Source: Aedes albopictus (taxonomy: Eukaryota > Arthropoda > Insecta > Diptera > Culicidae). Taken from it: a stretch of 64,000 nt of DNA. Each line of letters starts with the position of its first letter. Position 1 is the stretch's first letter. The stretch spans positions 337,230,263 to 337,294,262 of the forward strand of contig NC_085138.1 in NCBI RefSeq assembly GCF_035046485.1. Reading direction: 5' to 3'. The position numbers and the translations under genes are program-made. Shown piece by piece: positions 54,314-64,000 of the stretch. The notes beneath the pieces were generated by a model. That model did no database searches. It was not told where the DNA came from and was given only the letters and a program-made list of their open reading frames with translations.

Positions 54314-54586
54314 ATGGCCGCCTCCGCAGATCTCTATAATGTAGGATTACTAAACAATACTATGCCTAATATAAATTTACAAAGAGTACAGAGTAACGAG
54401 GAGTACTACACAGATCAGATCTTCGCAGCGGAGGAGATTCCGTTCGTTCCGACACGACTTTGGTCGGGAGTAGTTTTGGTTTGGTTTTATTTTTTAATCA
54501 AAGGTTTTTGCTCACTCACCGCATCACATGGGGTGCGCCGACCGACCGTCATCATCGGTGGCCGGGTTCGTTTCATTTCATCCTAG
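54314..54586 (+). CDS. Hypothetical frame, possible 5' exon
   Basis: A 90-codon frame opens at ATG in the strong context ACAATGGCC and starts MAASADLYNVGLLNNTMPN, an acidic, non-repetitive sequence unlike the transposon noise nearby. Upstream sequence resembles a 5' UTR. I recognise no domain. The last 30 codons become hydrophobic and are probably intronic if a donor lies near 54480. It overlaps the 3' end of the glycosyltransferase gene on the other strand. It may be a real first exon or chance. Confidence 0.25.
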   Translation: MAASADLYNVGLLNNTMPNINLQRVQSNEEYYTDQIFAAEEIPFVPTRLWSGVVLVWFYFLIKGFCSLTASHGVRRPTVIIGGRVRFISS

Positions 54587-56024
54587 CCAATTCGGCAGGA
54601 ATGACTGTCATCAGCTGTTCTGTTTTGGGGAGAAACAGGGAAGAGTTAAGGATTAGGGAAATTCTGAAGCGAAGAAAACAGAGAACGGACTCACCTCCTG
54701 GGAAATTTCCACGTGGACCCAGGTGAACAGCGGTTTGCGGATCAGGTTGATCAGCTTATAATGGAGCGAGTTCAAACCATCGCTGTCGAACCGCTTTGCA
54801 CCGGTAACAAGCTTCTCGTATCTGAATGAATGTAACGAAATATATAAGTATGAGTTGTTTTACATAAATCGTCCAACTTGGTATATGAGCATTATCAGGC
54901 GCTGTTCACAAACTACTCATTTTTGATCATCTTAAGCCCCCTCCTCAGTCATAGACTTATATGGATCGTAGACATTATTGACCAGATATCTCCTGTGCCC
55001 CAACAGAGTCTGCAAGAGAACTTTTTAAAGTCAAGGCCTTCAGATCAATACTCGTAACGGAATGCGTGTCCGGAGTTCACGCTTGTAAATTAGATCAATT
55101 ATACCAAAACGTATTAAAATCCGTGAAGGTCAATTACACGTGTGAACTTTGTTCGGTCACTTCGAGTGGAATGACTCACGGTGATAGGTGGCCGGTAAAA
55201 ATCACGCGAACGACGGTAAACAGTTTAACCCCACCACTTTTCGGTGAACTCCCTAATTATTTTATTTCCCACGCTGCTGCGGTTTTACCTACCTTTTGGG
55301 GTTGGCCTTCTCCTTTTTGTGGCTCAGCATGGTGTAGCGTGCGATATTGATTGGATAGCGTGCAATGTGGAATCCAACGTGCTTCAGCCTGTGGGGAATA
55401 ATGTTGGTTGTAAGAACAAACAATTATTAGAGGAAATGTTCGTGTCACGACAGCAGCAATGCCGTGGGACCTCTCACCTATTGGACATGTCATCGTCCTC
55501 GCCACCCCAGCCCCAGAACGAGTTGGAGAAGCCGTTCACCGTGCGGAACTGCTTGGCGGTCATGGCGGATACACCGCCGAAAATTGTACTATAAGGCAGC
55601 TTGAAGCCAAAGGTGTCCACGGCGACGGACATGTGCCGCGGCTGATCCGGACAGGTGTACAGGTTCCGGTCGTCCATCGGCAGCAGATCCACATCGTGGA
55701 ACACCATGCAGTCCCAGTTTTTCTGCTTCATTGCTTCGGCGAAACCAACGTTCATCAGAGATGCCCGATTGAACTGCGACCCAGTGGCCTGTTCGACAAT
55801 GTAGATTCCGTACTCGATCTGCTGTTTCATAAGGAATGGGTGGAGATTCTTCAGGAAAACGGGCAGGTGTTGTTCGCGGTCCCGGTAGGGTACGATGATT
55901 GCCACCCGGTCGTGGGCTGTGCACTCGCGAGGAGTGTACTGGCCACCGGGAAGCAGCTTGATGGCAAGCTTTTGCTCCACGGACGAAAGCGTTTCGTACG
56001 TGGCGTCCACTTCGACGGGACCAT
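54573..56024 (-). CDS. Beta-1,4-N-acetylgalactosaminyltransferase (beta4GalT family), 3' exons
   Basis: Minus-strand exons 56024-55478, 55388-55293 and 54821-54695 join in phase with GT-AG introns. A short last exon follows after an acceptor near 54620 (either three or about 14 more codons), so the end is uncertain. The enzyme is a Golgi type II membrane protein transferring a sugar from a UDP donor to terminal GlcNAc. Visible family motifs are VAIIVPYRDREQHL, FNRASLMNVGF, FHDVDLLP (D-V-D metal site), LPYSTIFGG and WGWGGEDDD, then RLKHVGFHIARYP and YEKLVTGAKRFDSDGLNSL. The residue before F-G-G is Ile, where vertebrate beta4GalT1 has Tyr; that position sets UDP-GalNAc versus UDP-Gal, so this is predicted to make LacdiNAc like Drosophila beta4GalNAcTA/B. 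Exons with the cytoplasmic tail and membrane anchor were not found upstream to 64000. A poly(A) signal candidate lies at 54491-54486. Confidence 0.85.
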
Positions 56025-57074
56025 CTGTAATGAGAGTTTGTGAATTAGTTCGAAAATGATTAAAAACATAGTATTTTGAATGGCAGCACAGTGGTTCTGT
56101 CGTAGGTCCCTAATCCAAAAATTTCACCACAATGATTTATGATATCATTTTGGTAACATAAAGTTTAATGCTTTAATGGTTAGGCTCAATTATTACTCTC
56201 ATAAGATTTATACAGACGCTTTACCGCGGAGCACAGGAAAACAGCTGCTCTTGAGTAGACATTAAATTTGTTTTTTTTTTTCTAATTGGAGTCGTTTGCA
56301 TTCATCACATTCCATTAACCCTCGAGCGATCGCGCTGTTGTATTTTGTACAACACTTTGACAAAATCTCGCTTTTCGTGCTCAGCATTAGCGTGTTGCTG
56401 TTGATGACGGCCAACCGCGTGAGTTATGGAAAGTTAAAATGTCTCAACCATTCGACATGTATTTGGTTGATTGTGTTTGATTCTAATGCAGTAGAAATTA
56501 AGGTTTATCGCAAATTTAGATGGCATTCGTTATCATTATGAAAAGGTGTTACTGACTTGGAAATTTTTTTCCCAAGGTATAAAAAATTGAAAATTTTCAA
56601 CAATTTGGCAGCAATGTTCCCCTTTTCGATCCCTTCGGATGTTCTTCTTTTTAATACGTTTAATCATTGATTTTCTGGCAAATTCAGTTGCAACCAAAGC
56701 TGCGACTGTTTGCGACCAGATTTATGCTAGTCAATTGAGTGCCGCACCTTCAGTACAGGCAAAAACTTACGAATACCTTCTGAATTTGCTGTAGGGATCA
56801 CTTTTTCCAAGATTTTACCTTCTCTAACCGTCACGTTATGAGTGTTTCATTATTGTTGAATAGATACGATTATCTTGGACCACCTTAACTTACAATAATA
56901 TGTGCAAATCACAAAAATGAATTTTGGCTCCGTAAAGCCAAAAAGTTGATTGAGCCCATTTTAAATTAACTATACAAAAATGCATTTAGGATTCAAATAT
57001 GCATCAAATTTAACGGTTTTAACATGAAACTAATCAAATTCATATTTATGACCGCCATTCTATGGGGATGGAAC
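56025..57074. other. Glycosyltransferase intron, no feature recognised
   Basis: AT-rich intron sequence. A TTAACCCTCGAG near 56315 resembles a piggyBac MITE end, but no partner end was found. An 81-codon frame at 56296-56541 has no recognisable product. Confidence 0.4.
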
Positions 57075-57079
57075 CAGTG

Positions 57080-59442
57080 CACAGTGGGACGAATGGCCCA
57101 AAACGTGAACTTTTTTCAGCAGCGTCTTTAAACGTGATTTTAGCGGCATGGTGTCTTCGGATGAAAATTTTATAAAAATAGGGCGCATCGAATGGCGTTT
57201 TGTTTTAGTTCGCAACTTTGCCACAGGCGGCGCTGTAAAATCCAACTTTTTTGTTTGACGTTTTTTCAATATGGTGTTTTCGGCAAAGTTGTAGATATGC
57301 TCAATACAAATATCTTTGCCGAAGACACCAACCCTCTATCTCTACATTGCTTCAAGATACAGACGTATTTTATGAATGACCCCCCAAAATCGTTTTATTC
57401 ATATATTTCGAAAATGCGCAGTTTTAGAAAGTTGCAATGTTCTACAAAGTTGTGTAAAATGTCAAAAGAAACAACTTTGTAGAAGTAAATAGGGTTCTAA
57501 AATGGCAATAGGGTTAGTTATGGTTATTTTTGAGTTGAAAATAGCCGTTTTTCAAGGCTCAATAACTATCTTGGATGCAAATGGATGCAAATCAAACCCC
57601 ACTAGGTTCAATATGTATTACATACTATAAGTTGAATATCCTGATGTTTTCGGTTGTATCCTCGAGTATCCTTAGCAGGGGTTCTTAATCTTACTAGAGC
57701 CTATTTTTGACGCTAAAACAAGAATATCAGTTTTTGTGTGTCATTTAAAACCCCATTATCTTCTGTGAAGTGATAAATATTAACTATTCGCATAATTGTA
57801 TGCTTTATTGCGCCTATAAAAATCAATTATTATCGAATTATTATCATATTATTTAAAAAACACTGCATAGAAGTGAGCTAAACCAGATGGTCATGTGTAT
57901 CCAAGTGATCTCACCAGCAAGCAAATTTTATTCGTGTGTTAAAAACATAAATGTAAATCTGGCTTTCGATTTGAATAGGTCGAATCAGGTTAGGAATCAC
58001 AGTCAACATACGACCTATTCAAAACGAACGCCAGAAATATACATATTCTTTTTCAACACGTATAGTAACCAAACAAACAGTAAGTCTAGAAAGCCTGAAA
58101 TCATTTGCGTTAGCATTGGTATCCATTTTCCCAACTTTCAAACATAGCAACAAATTGATTTGTGGAAATGAAAAGGAGTATTTTCAGCTATCGGAAACAA
58201 CATGAATTTGACAGGTGCCGAACAAGCGGGAGAGTGTGTGTATTTATACGGGAAGTTCAATGAACACATGGCACAAGTAATTCTCGATTAAGCCAGTAAA
58301 AGGGTGAAACAGCTTCTCTAAATTAGTTCTAATATTCCAACACATACCCAAAACAACTTTTATGATTTTTGATTAGAGAAACCTTTACTTTTCATCAAAG
58401 ATGTTGTGCATATCCACAACTTTTTTGATTACTAGAAATCATTAAAACAGTTTGTACACAAAAGCTTTTTTGCATTCATGCAGGATTTATTTAGAGCATT
58501 CTCACAGCGATCGAAAAATCGGATGCCTGTTGACGCTTTTAAGTGAATTAGAAAATTAGTAATTGGGTATTCGACATTAGAAACGTAGTGATTTGACTTT
58601 CTGCTTGTTCGGTTACTATACGTGCTGAATATAATATGTGTATTTGCTTGCTAGCGAGATCACTTGGATAATAAAACCGACTGGTTTAGCTCACTTCTAT
58701 GCAGTGTTTTTAAAATAATATGATAATAATTCGATAATAATTGATTTTTATAGGCGCAATAAAGCATACAATTATGCGAATAGTTAATATTTATCACTTC
58801 ACAGAAGATAATGGGGTTCTAAATGACATACAGAAACTGATATTATTGTTTTAGCATCAAAAATATGCTCTAGTAAGATTAAGAACCCCTGCTAGGGATA
58901 CTCGAGGATACAACCGAAAACATCAGGATATTCAACTAATAGTAATACATATTGAACCTAGTGGGGTTTGATTTGCATCCATTTGCATCCAAGATAGTTA
59001 TTAAGCCTTGAAAAACGGCTATTTTTAACTCAAAAATAGCCATAACTAACCCTATTGCCATTTTAGAACCCTATTCACTTCTACAAAGTTATTTCTTTTG
59101 ATATTTTACACAACTTTGTAGAACATTGCAACTTTCTAAAACTGCGCGTTTTCAAAATATAAGAATAAAACGATTTTTTGGGGGTCATTCATAAAATACG
59201 TCTGTATCTTTAAGCAATGTAGAGATAGAGGGTTGGTGTCTTCAGCAAAGATATTTGTATTGAGCATATCTAAAAGTTGGATTTTAAAGCGCCGCCTGTG
59301 GCAAAGTTGCGAACTAAAACAAAACGCCATTCGACGCGCCCTATTTTTATAAAATTTTCATCCGAAGACACCATGCCGATAAAATCACGTTTAAAGACGC
59401 CACTGAAAAAAGTTCACGTTTTTGGCCATTCGTCCCACCGTG
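57080..59442. mobile_element. Transib-type foldback element, 2363 bp
   Basis: The ends are CACAGTGGGACGAATGG and the inverse of CACGGTGGGACGAATGG, flanked by an exact 5 bp duplication CAGTG (57075-57079 and 59443-59447). Transib transposons make 5 bp duplications and have ends like the V(D)J recombination heptamer; the left end here begins with CACAGTG itself. Arms of at least 850 bp (57080 to about 57935, and about 58630 to 59442) are inverted near-copies. No transposase frame exists, so it is a non-autonomous foldback. It lies in or upstream of the glycosyltransferase gene. Confidence 0.75.
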
Positions 59443-59616
59443 CAGTGTGCGGTGAATCGGCATGGTCAATACGGTGTGAAATCTGTAGGCACCCAAATTG
59501 GTACTTCAATGACCCAAACCGCTGGGTGACAATAGTAAACATTTTGATCAAACAATTTCTTATATTTTTGAAACTACTTTAATTTTCCATAAAAATACAA
59601 ATTTTAGAAAATAGTA

Positions 59617-59795
59617 AGGTACAGCGGGGCAAGATGAAACGCGAAGTTTTGATAGAGATTTCAATAGAATTTTGAAATTTATTTTTCACTAAAAGTTTGT
59701 TTGAATCAAAAACTATAGTTTATGGCGATCAAACTGTTTATCATCATTAGAAAACATCATGTTAACCCGCTGTTCCAACTTGCCCCGGTGTACCT
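59617..59795. mobile_element. TA-target MITE with AGGTACAGCGGGGCAAG ends, copy 2
   Basis: Ends AGGTACAGCGGGGCAAG and CTTGCCCCGGTGTACCT lie between TA (59615-59616 and 59796-59797). It is the sister of the copy at 13918, with a small internal deletion. Confidence 0.75.
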
Positions 59796-60003
59796 TATGT
59801 AAAAAAATGACTAATGAGTCGTAATAACTCGAAATAGATAATTTCTATTGTTTTGACCATAGATTGCCAATATTACTGATGATGAAGTGGTGAACTTTTT
59901 AGCCAAACGTATTGATAATTGTCAAAGTTAAAGAAGATTAAACATGACGGATTTGAGTGCAGGTGTACAGTGTGTACGGGGGTGGAAGCTCAGGTAAAAT
60001 ATT

Positions 60004-60160
60004 GGGGGGATTCACTTAACAGCGTAAACTGATTAAACTGATTAAACGTCGCGATCACCAAGGCAATCTTTGATTATTTCATTCGCAAAATTATGAAACA
60101 TTTCAAATAATCAGAAAATCATGGCTTACACAGCAATTTAATCTGTTTAGTGAGTACCCC
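60004..60160. mobile_element. Small MITE with GGGGATTCACTTAACAG ends
   Basis: The ends GGGGATTCACTTAACAG and CTGTTTAGTGAGTACCCC are imperfect inverted copies, next to a possible TATT duplication (60000-60003 and 60161-60164). It is 157 bp and non-coding. Confidence 0.5.
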
Positions 60161-60170
60161 TATTATCTCC

Positions 60171-63100
60171 TGGGCGCCCATTAAAAACACCACCCCGGCA
60201 AATACTGGCGCTTGAGCCTAGCTATTTAGCACTGTAGTTGGAGGAAATGCCAATGCAGAACCCGTAGCTTCCGGGAAGGTAAGTCCAGCTCCCTGGGTTA
60301 GTGGGTTGGTGTCAGGCCCTGCGAGCCAGCCGTAAAAAAGTCTAGCACCGGAAAATCAACAAGAGAAGAATGCGAACCAATACCAATGACGACGACCACA
60401 GCGACGAAAAGGGACTTGCGATTGGAAGCTCGGTACGTGGAACTGCAGATCTCTCAACTTCATCGGGAGTACCCGCATACTCACCGATATACTGAAGGAC
60501 CGCGGGTTCGGAATCGTAGCGCTGCAAGAGGTGTGTTGGACGGGATCTATGGTGCGAACGTTTAGAGGTAATTATACCATCTACCACAGTTGCGGCAACA
60601 CACGTGAGCTGGAAACAGCTTTTATAGTGATGGGCGACATGCAAAGGCGCGTGATCGGTTGGTGGCCGATCGACGAAAGAATGTGCAGGTTGAGGATCAA
60701 GGGCCGATTCTTCAACATTGGCATAATAAACGTGCACAGCCCTCACTCCGGAAGCGCTGATGATGACAAAGACGCATTTTACGCGCAGCTCGAACGCGAG
60801 TACGACCGCTGTTCAAACCACGACGTCAAGATCATCATAGGGGATCTAAACGTTCAGGTAGGCCAGGAGGAGTAATTCAGACCGACGATTAGAATGTTCA
60901 GCGCCCACCAGCTGACGAACGAAAATGGTCTACGTCTTATCGATTTCGCCGCCTCCAAGAACATGGCCATTCGTAGCACCTTCTTCCAGCACAGCCTCCC
61001 GTATCGTTACACCTGGAGATCACCACATTGATGGACGGCACTTCTCCGACATTTTTTTTTTTATTTATTTTATTTGTAATTTTTTCGTTTTTTCGTTTGA
61101 CATTATCGACGTCAGGACCTATCGTGGCGCTAATATCGACTCTGATCACTACCTGATGGTTAAACTGCGCCCAAAACCCTCCGTTATTAACAATGTACAG
61201 TACCGGCGGCCGCCTCGGTACGATCTAGAGCGACTGAAGCAACCGGATGTCGCCACCGCATACGCGCAGAGTCTCGAGGCAGCGTTGCCGGACGAGGGTG
61301 TGCTTGATGTGGCCCCCCTAGAGGACTGCTGGAGTACAGTCAAAGCAGCCATCAACAACGCAGCCGAGAACACTATCAGGTACGTAGAACGGAGTCGACG
61401 AAACGATTGGTTCGACGAGGAGTGCAGAGTGGTTCTGGAGGAGAAGGATGCAGCGCGGGCGGTTATAATGCTGCAGCATGGAACCCGACAGAATGTGGAG
61501 CAATACAGACAGAAGCGGAAGCAGCAGACCCGTCTCTTCCGGGAGAAAAAGCGCCGCCTGGAGGAAGCGAAGTGCGAGGAAATGGAACTGCTGTGCCGTT
61601 CACAAGAAACACGTAAGTTCTACCACAAGCTCAACGCATCCCGCAAAGGCTACGTGCCGCAAGCCGAAAACTGCAGGGATAAGGACGGGAGCCTCCTGAC
61701 GGACAAGCGTAAGGTGATCAAAAGGTGGAAGCAGCACTTCGACGAGCACCTGAATGGCGAAGAGAATGTAGGCACGGAGGACCAAGGCAGCTGAGGAAAT
61801 GACTATGTTGGTGCAGCAGAGGACGGAAATGAACCAACTCCCACGCTGAGGGAAGTTAAGGATGTCATTCACCAGCTCAAAACCAACAAAGCAGTTGGTA
61901 AGGATGGTATCGCAGCTGAACTCATCAAGATGGGCCCAGAAAAGTTGTCCACCTTTCTGCATCGGCTGATAGTCAGGATCTGGGAAACTGAACAGTTACC
62001 GGAGGAGTGGGAGGAAGGGGTAATCAGCCCCATTCACAAGAAAGGCGACCATTTGGAATGTGAGAACTTCAGGGCGATCACTATTTTGAATGCTGCCTAC
62101 AAAGTGCTATCCCAGATCATCTTCCGTCGTCTGTCACCTAAAACAAATGAGTTCGTGAGAAGTTAAGGATTCATCGACGGCCGGTCGACAACGGACCAGA
62201 TCTTTACCGTACGGCAAATCCTCCAGAAATGCCGTGAATACCAGGTCCCAACGCATCACCTGTTCATCGACTTCAAATCGGCATACGACAGTATCGACCG
62301 CGCAGAGCTATGGAGAATCATGGACGAAAACGGCTTTCCTGGGAAGCTGACTAGACTGATTAAAGCAACGATGGACGGTGTGCAAAACTGCGTAAGGGTC
62401 TCGGGTGAACTATCGAATCCCGCCGGGGACTGCGACAAGGTGACGGACTCTCATGCCTACTCTTCAACATCGCGCTGGAAGGTGTGATGCGACGAGCCGG
62501 GCTCAACAGCCGGGGAACGATTTTCACAAAATCCGGTCAATTTGTGTGCATTGCGGACGACATGGACATTATCGCTAGAACATTTGGAACGGTGGCAGAG
62601 CTGTACACCCGCCTGAAACGCGAAACAGCAAAGGTCGGACTGCTGGTGAATGCCTCTAAAACAAAGTACATGCTGGTAGGCGGAACCGAACACGACCGGA
62701 TCCGTCTGGGTAGTAATGTTACGATAGACGGGGATACTTTTGAGGTGGTGGAGGAATTCGTCTACTTCGGATCCTTACTGACGGCTGACAATAACGTGAG
62801 CCGTGAAATTCGGAGGCGCATCATCAGCGGAAGTCGGGCCTACTACGGGCTCCAGAAGAAACTGCGATCGAAAAAGATTCACCCACGCACCAAATGCGCC
62901 ATGTACAAAACGCTAATAAGACCAGTAATCCTCTACGGGCACGAGACATGGACCATGCTCGAGGAGGACCTGCAAGCACTCGGAGTTTTCGAGCGACACG
63001 TGCTAAGGGCGATTTTCGGCGGTGTGCAGGAGAACGGTGTGTGACGGAGAAGGATGAACCACGAGCTCGCTGCACTTTACGGCGAACCCAGTATCCAGAA

Positions 63101-63376
63101 GGTGACCAAAGCCGGAAGGATACGGTGGGCAGGGCATGTTGCAAGAATGCCGGACAACAACCCTGCAAAGCTGGTGTTTGCAACTGATCCGGTTAGCACA
63201 AGAAGGCGTGGAGCGCAGAGAGCACGATGGGCGGACCAGGTGGAGCGTGACATGGCGAGCATTGGGCGCGACCGAGGATGGAGAGCGGCAGCCACAAACC
63301 GAGTATTGTGGCGTACTATTGTTGATTATGTCTTGTCTTAATGATGTTGAACAAATAAATGTATGTATGTATGTAT
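60171..63376 (+). mobile_element. RTE-type non-LTR retroposon, nearly full length, inactivated
   Basis: In order on the plus strand are a 5' region, an endonuclease (LGTWNCRSLNFIGSTR near 60430, GFGIVALQEVCW, PHSGSADDDKDAFYAQLE, IIIGDLNVQVGQ near 60835), a linker (60925-61794; RPPRYDLERLKQPDV, RRNDWFDEECR), reverse transcriptase (LPEEWEEGVISPIHKKGD near 62000, NFRAITILNAAYKVLSQI, FIDFKSAYDSID near 62265, [20 protein letters not shown] near 62555) and the C-terminal region (WAGHVARMPDN near 63126). It ends in GTATGTATGTATGTA repeats. Damage: frame changes near 60890 and 62430, a stop near 62164, and a TGG-to-TGA type stop near 63042. It would encode endonuclease and polymerase for target-primed insertion. 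It resembles the Aedes RTE element JAM1 in type. Confidence 0.82.
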
Positions 63377-64000
63377 TATTTATGGCAAAAACATTTAATG
63401 TTATTCTTGTAGATTTCAAAGACTTCATTGTAGAGCAATTTGGACGACCCTGAATATCTGAGGGATTTATAATAATATCAAGTAGACTTCAGATTGCTCC
63501 AGTAATCGCGGTTTATTACGCAATGTTACGTTGAACGACTTTATTTGGACTTTGATGTTACTCAGTATAACAGATATGGCTACTGTTACGAGTGTAGACC
63601 TGTCACGAGTGTAGTTCTGAACTCCAAGGTAGTTTGGCTGACCTGCAATCTCCATTTTAGATTTCAAGAGCATCACGGATCCCACACGGATTACCCAAAA
63701 ACTACGTCAAAATAACGCAAAACCGCTTGAACTTTTAATTCAGCAGTAGGTAGTTTCCTCACTCGCCCCAACGCAATGTTGTCAAAAACAAAGCGAGATA
63801 TAGCGACGTAGTCGACAAAGTCCGTGCGAGAAGCCAAATTTGTTTTTTTTTTGCCGTTTGCCCAAAAGTGGATTCATTTCAACCAGTGCTGAAAAATTCA
63901 TTTCGTCATATCTAAATTCAATCACCTACAGCTCATTTTAGAAGCTGAGCTTGAGAATATGGTATATGAAAAACTTGTGCGGCTAGACCAGTTCTGCGAG
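63377..64000. other. Unannotated end of window
   Basis: AT-rich DNA, probably still glycosyltransferase intron. A 72-codon minus-strand frame (63685-63467) shows no domain. No exon encoding a Golgi membrane anchor was found. Confidence 0.4.

Noticed and set aside
55066..56043. Plus-strand frames of 94, 116 and 194 codons
   Set aside because: They are antisense to the glycosyltransferase exons; codon conservation and splice sites support the minus strand.
56310..56330. End of another piggyBac-type MITE (TTAACCCTCGAG)
   Set aside because: No matching inverted end and TTAA was found downstream.

Overview
The window looks like nuclear DNA of a culicine mosquito, most probably an Aedes species. 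The reasons are widely spaced genes with short coding exons, kilobase-scale introns packed with transposons, GT-AG splice sites, AATAAA poly(A) signals, and a repeat complement (RTE-, LOA- and R1-type retroposons, tRNA-derived SINEs, BEL/Pao, many TA- and TTAA-target MITEs) typical of Aedes. No bacterial features, rRNA, true tRNA or CRISPR were seen.

Host genes I can support: (1) a UBE2F-like NEDD8-conjugating enzyme, + strand, 13291-21343, three coding exons and a 7.5 kb intron full of repeats; (2) a single-domain galectin, - strand, 22376-21792, tail-to-tail with UBE2F; (3) a second galectin, + strand, 29986-36813, with the same exon structure and divergent from the first, so the two are probably an old inverted duplication; (4) the 3' exons of a beta-1,4-N-acetylgalactosaminyltransferase of the beta4GalT family, - strand, 56024 to about 54573, whose 5' exons lie outside or were not recognised. 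A possible 5' exon at 54314 (+) is weak.

Repeats, left to right. 1-13 kb: piggyBac-like and P-like MITEs, a SINE, a 2.5 kb hAT-type element with a 98 bp perfect palindrome, a 280 bp AC microsatellite, and three long foldback elements, one carrying a nested hAT MITE. 13.9-20.8 kb (UBE2F intron): RTE pieces, a Penelope-like endonuclease relic, SINEs, nested mariner-type MITEs and a degenerate tandem array cut up by them. 22.7-29.6 kb (between the galectins): three LOA-type retroposon pieces, one fused in frame to an R1-type endonuclease. 30.4-36.4 kb (galectin 2 intron): three RTE copies in alternating orientation. 38.2-52.3 kb: a large degenerate minisatellite split by a three-level nest, P-like MITE around TTAA-target MITE around a 9.3 kb BEL/Pao retrotransposon. 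57.1-59.4 kb: a Transib-type foldback element. 60.2-63.4 kb: an RTE retroposon retaining most of its length.

The most notable object is the BEL/Pao element at 40032-49335. Its 671 bp LTRs differ at one position by eye and are flanked by the 5 bp duplication CTAAT. Gag begins with a PHD-type zinc finger, and protease, reverse transcriptase, RNase H, integrase and a viral-type envelope glycoprotein share one uninterrupted frame. One frame break, in a run of eight T, separates gag from the rest. It looks young.
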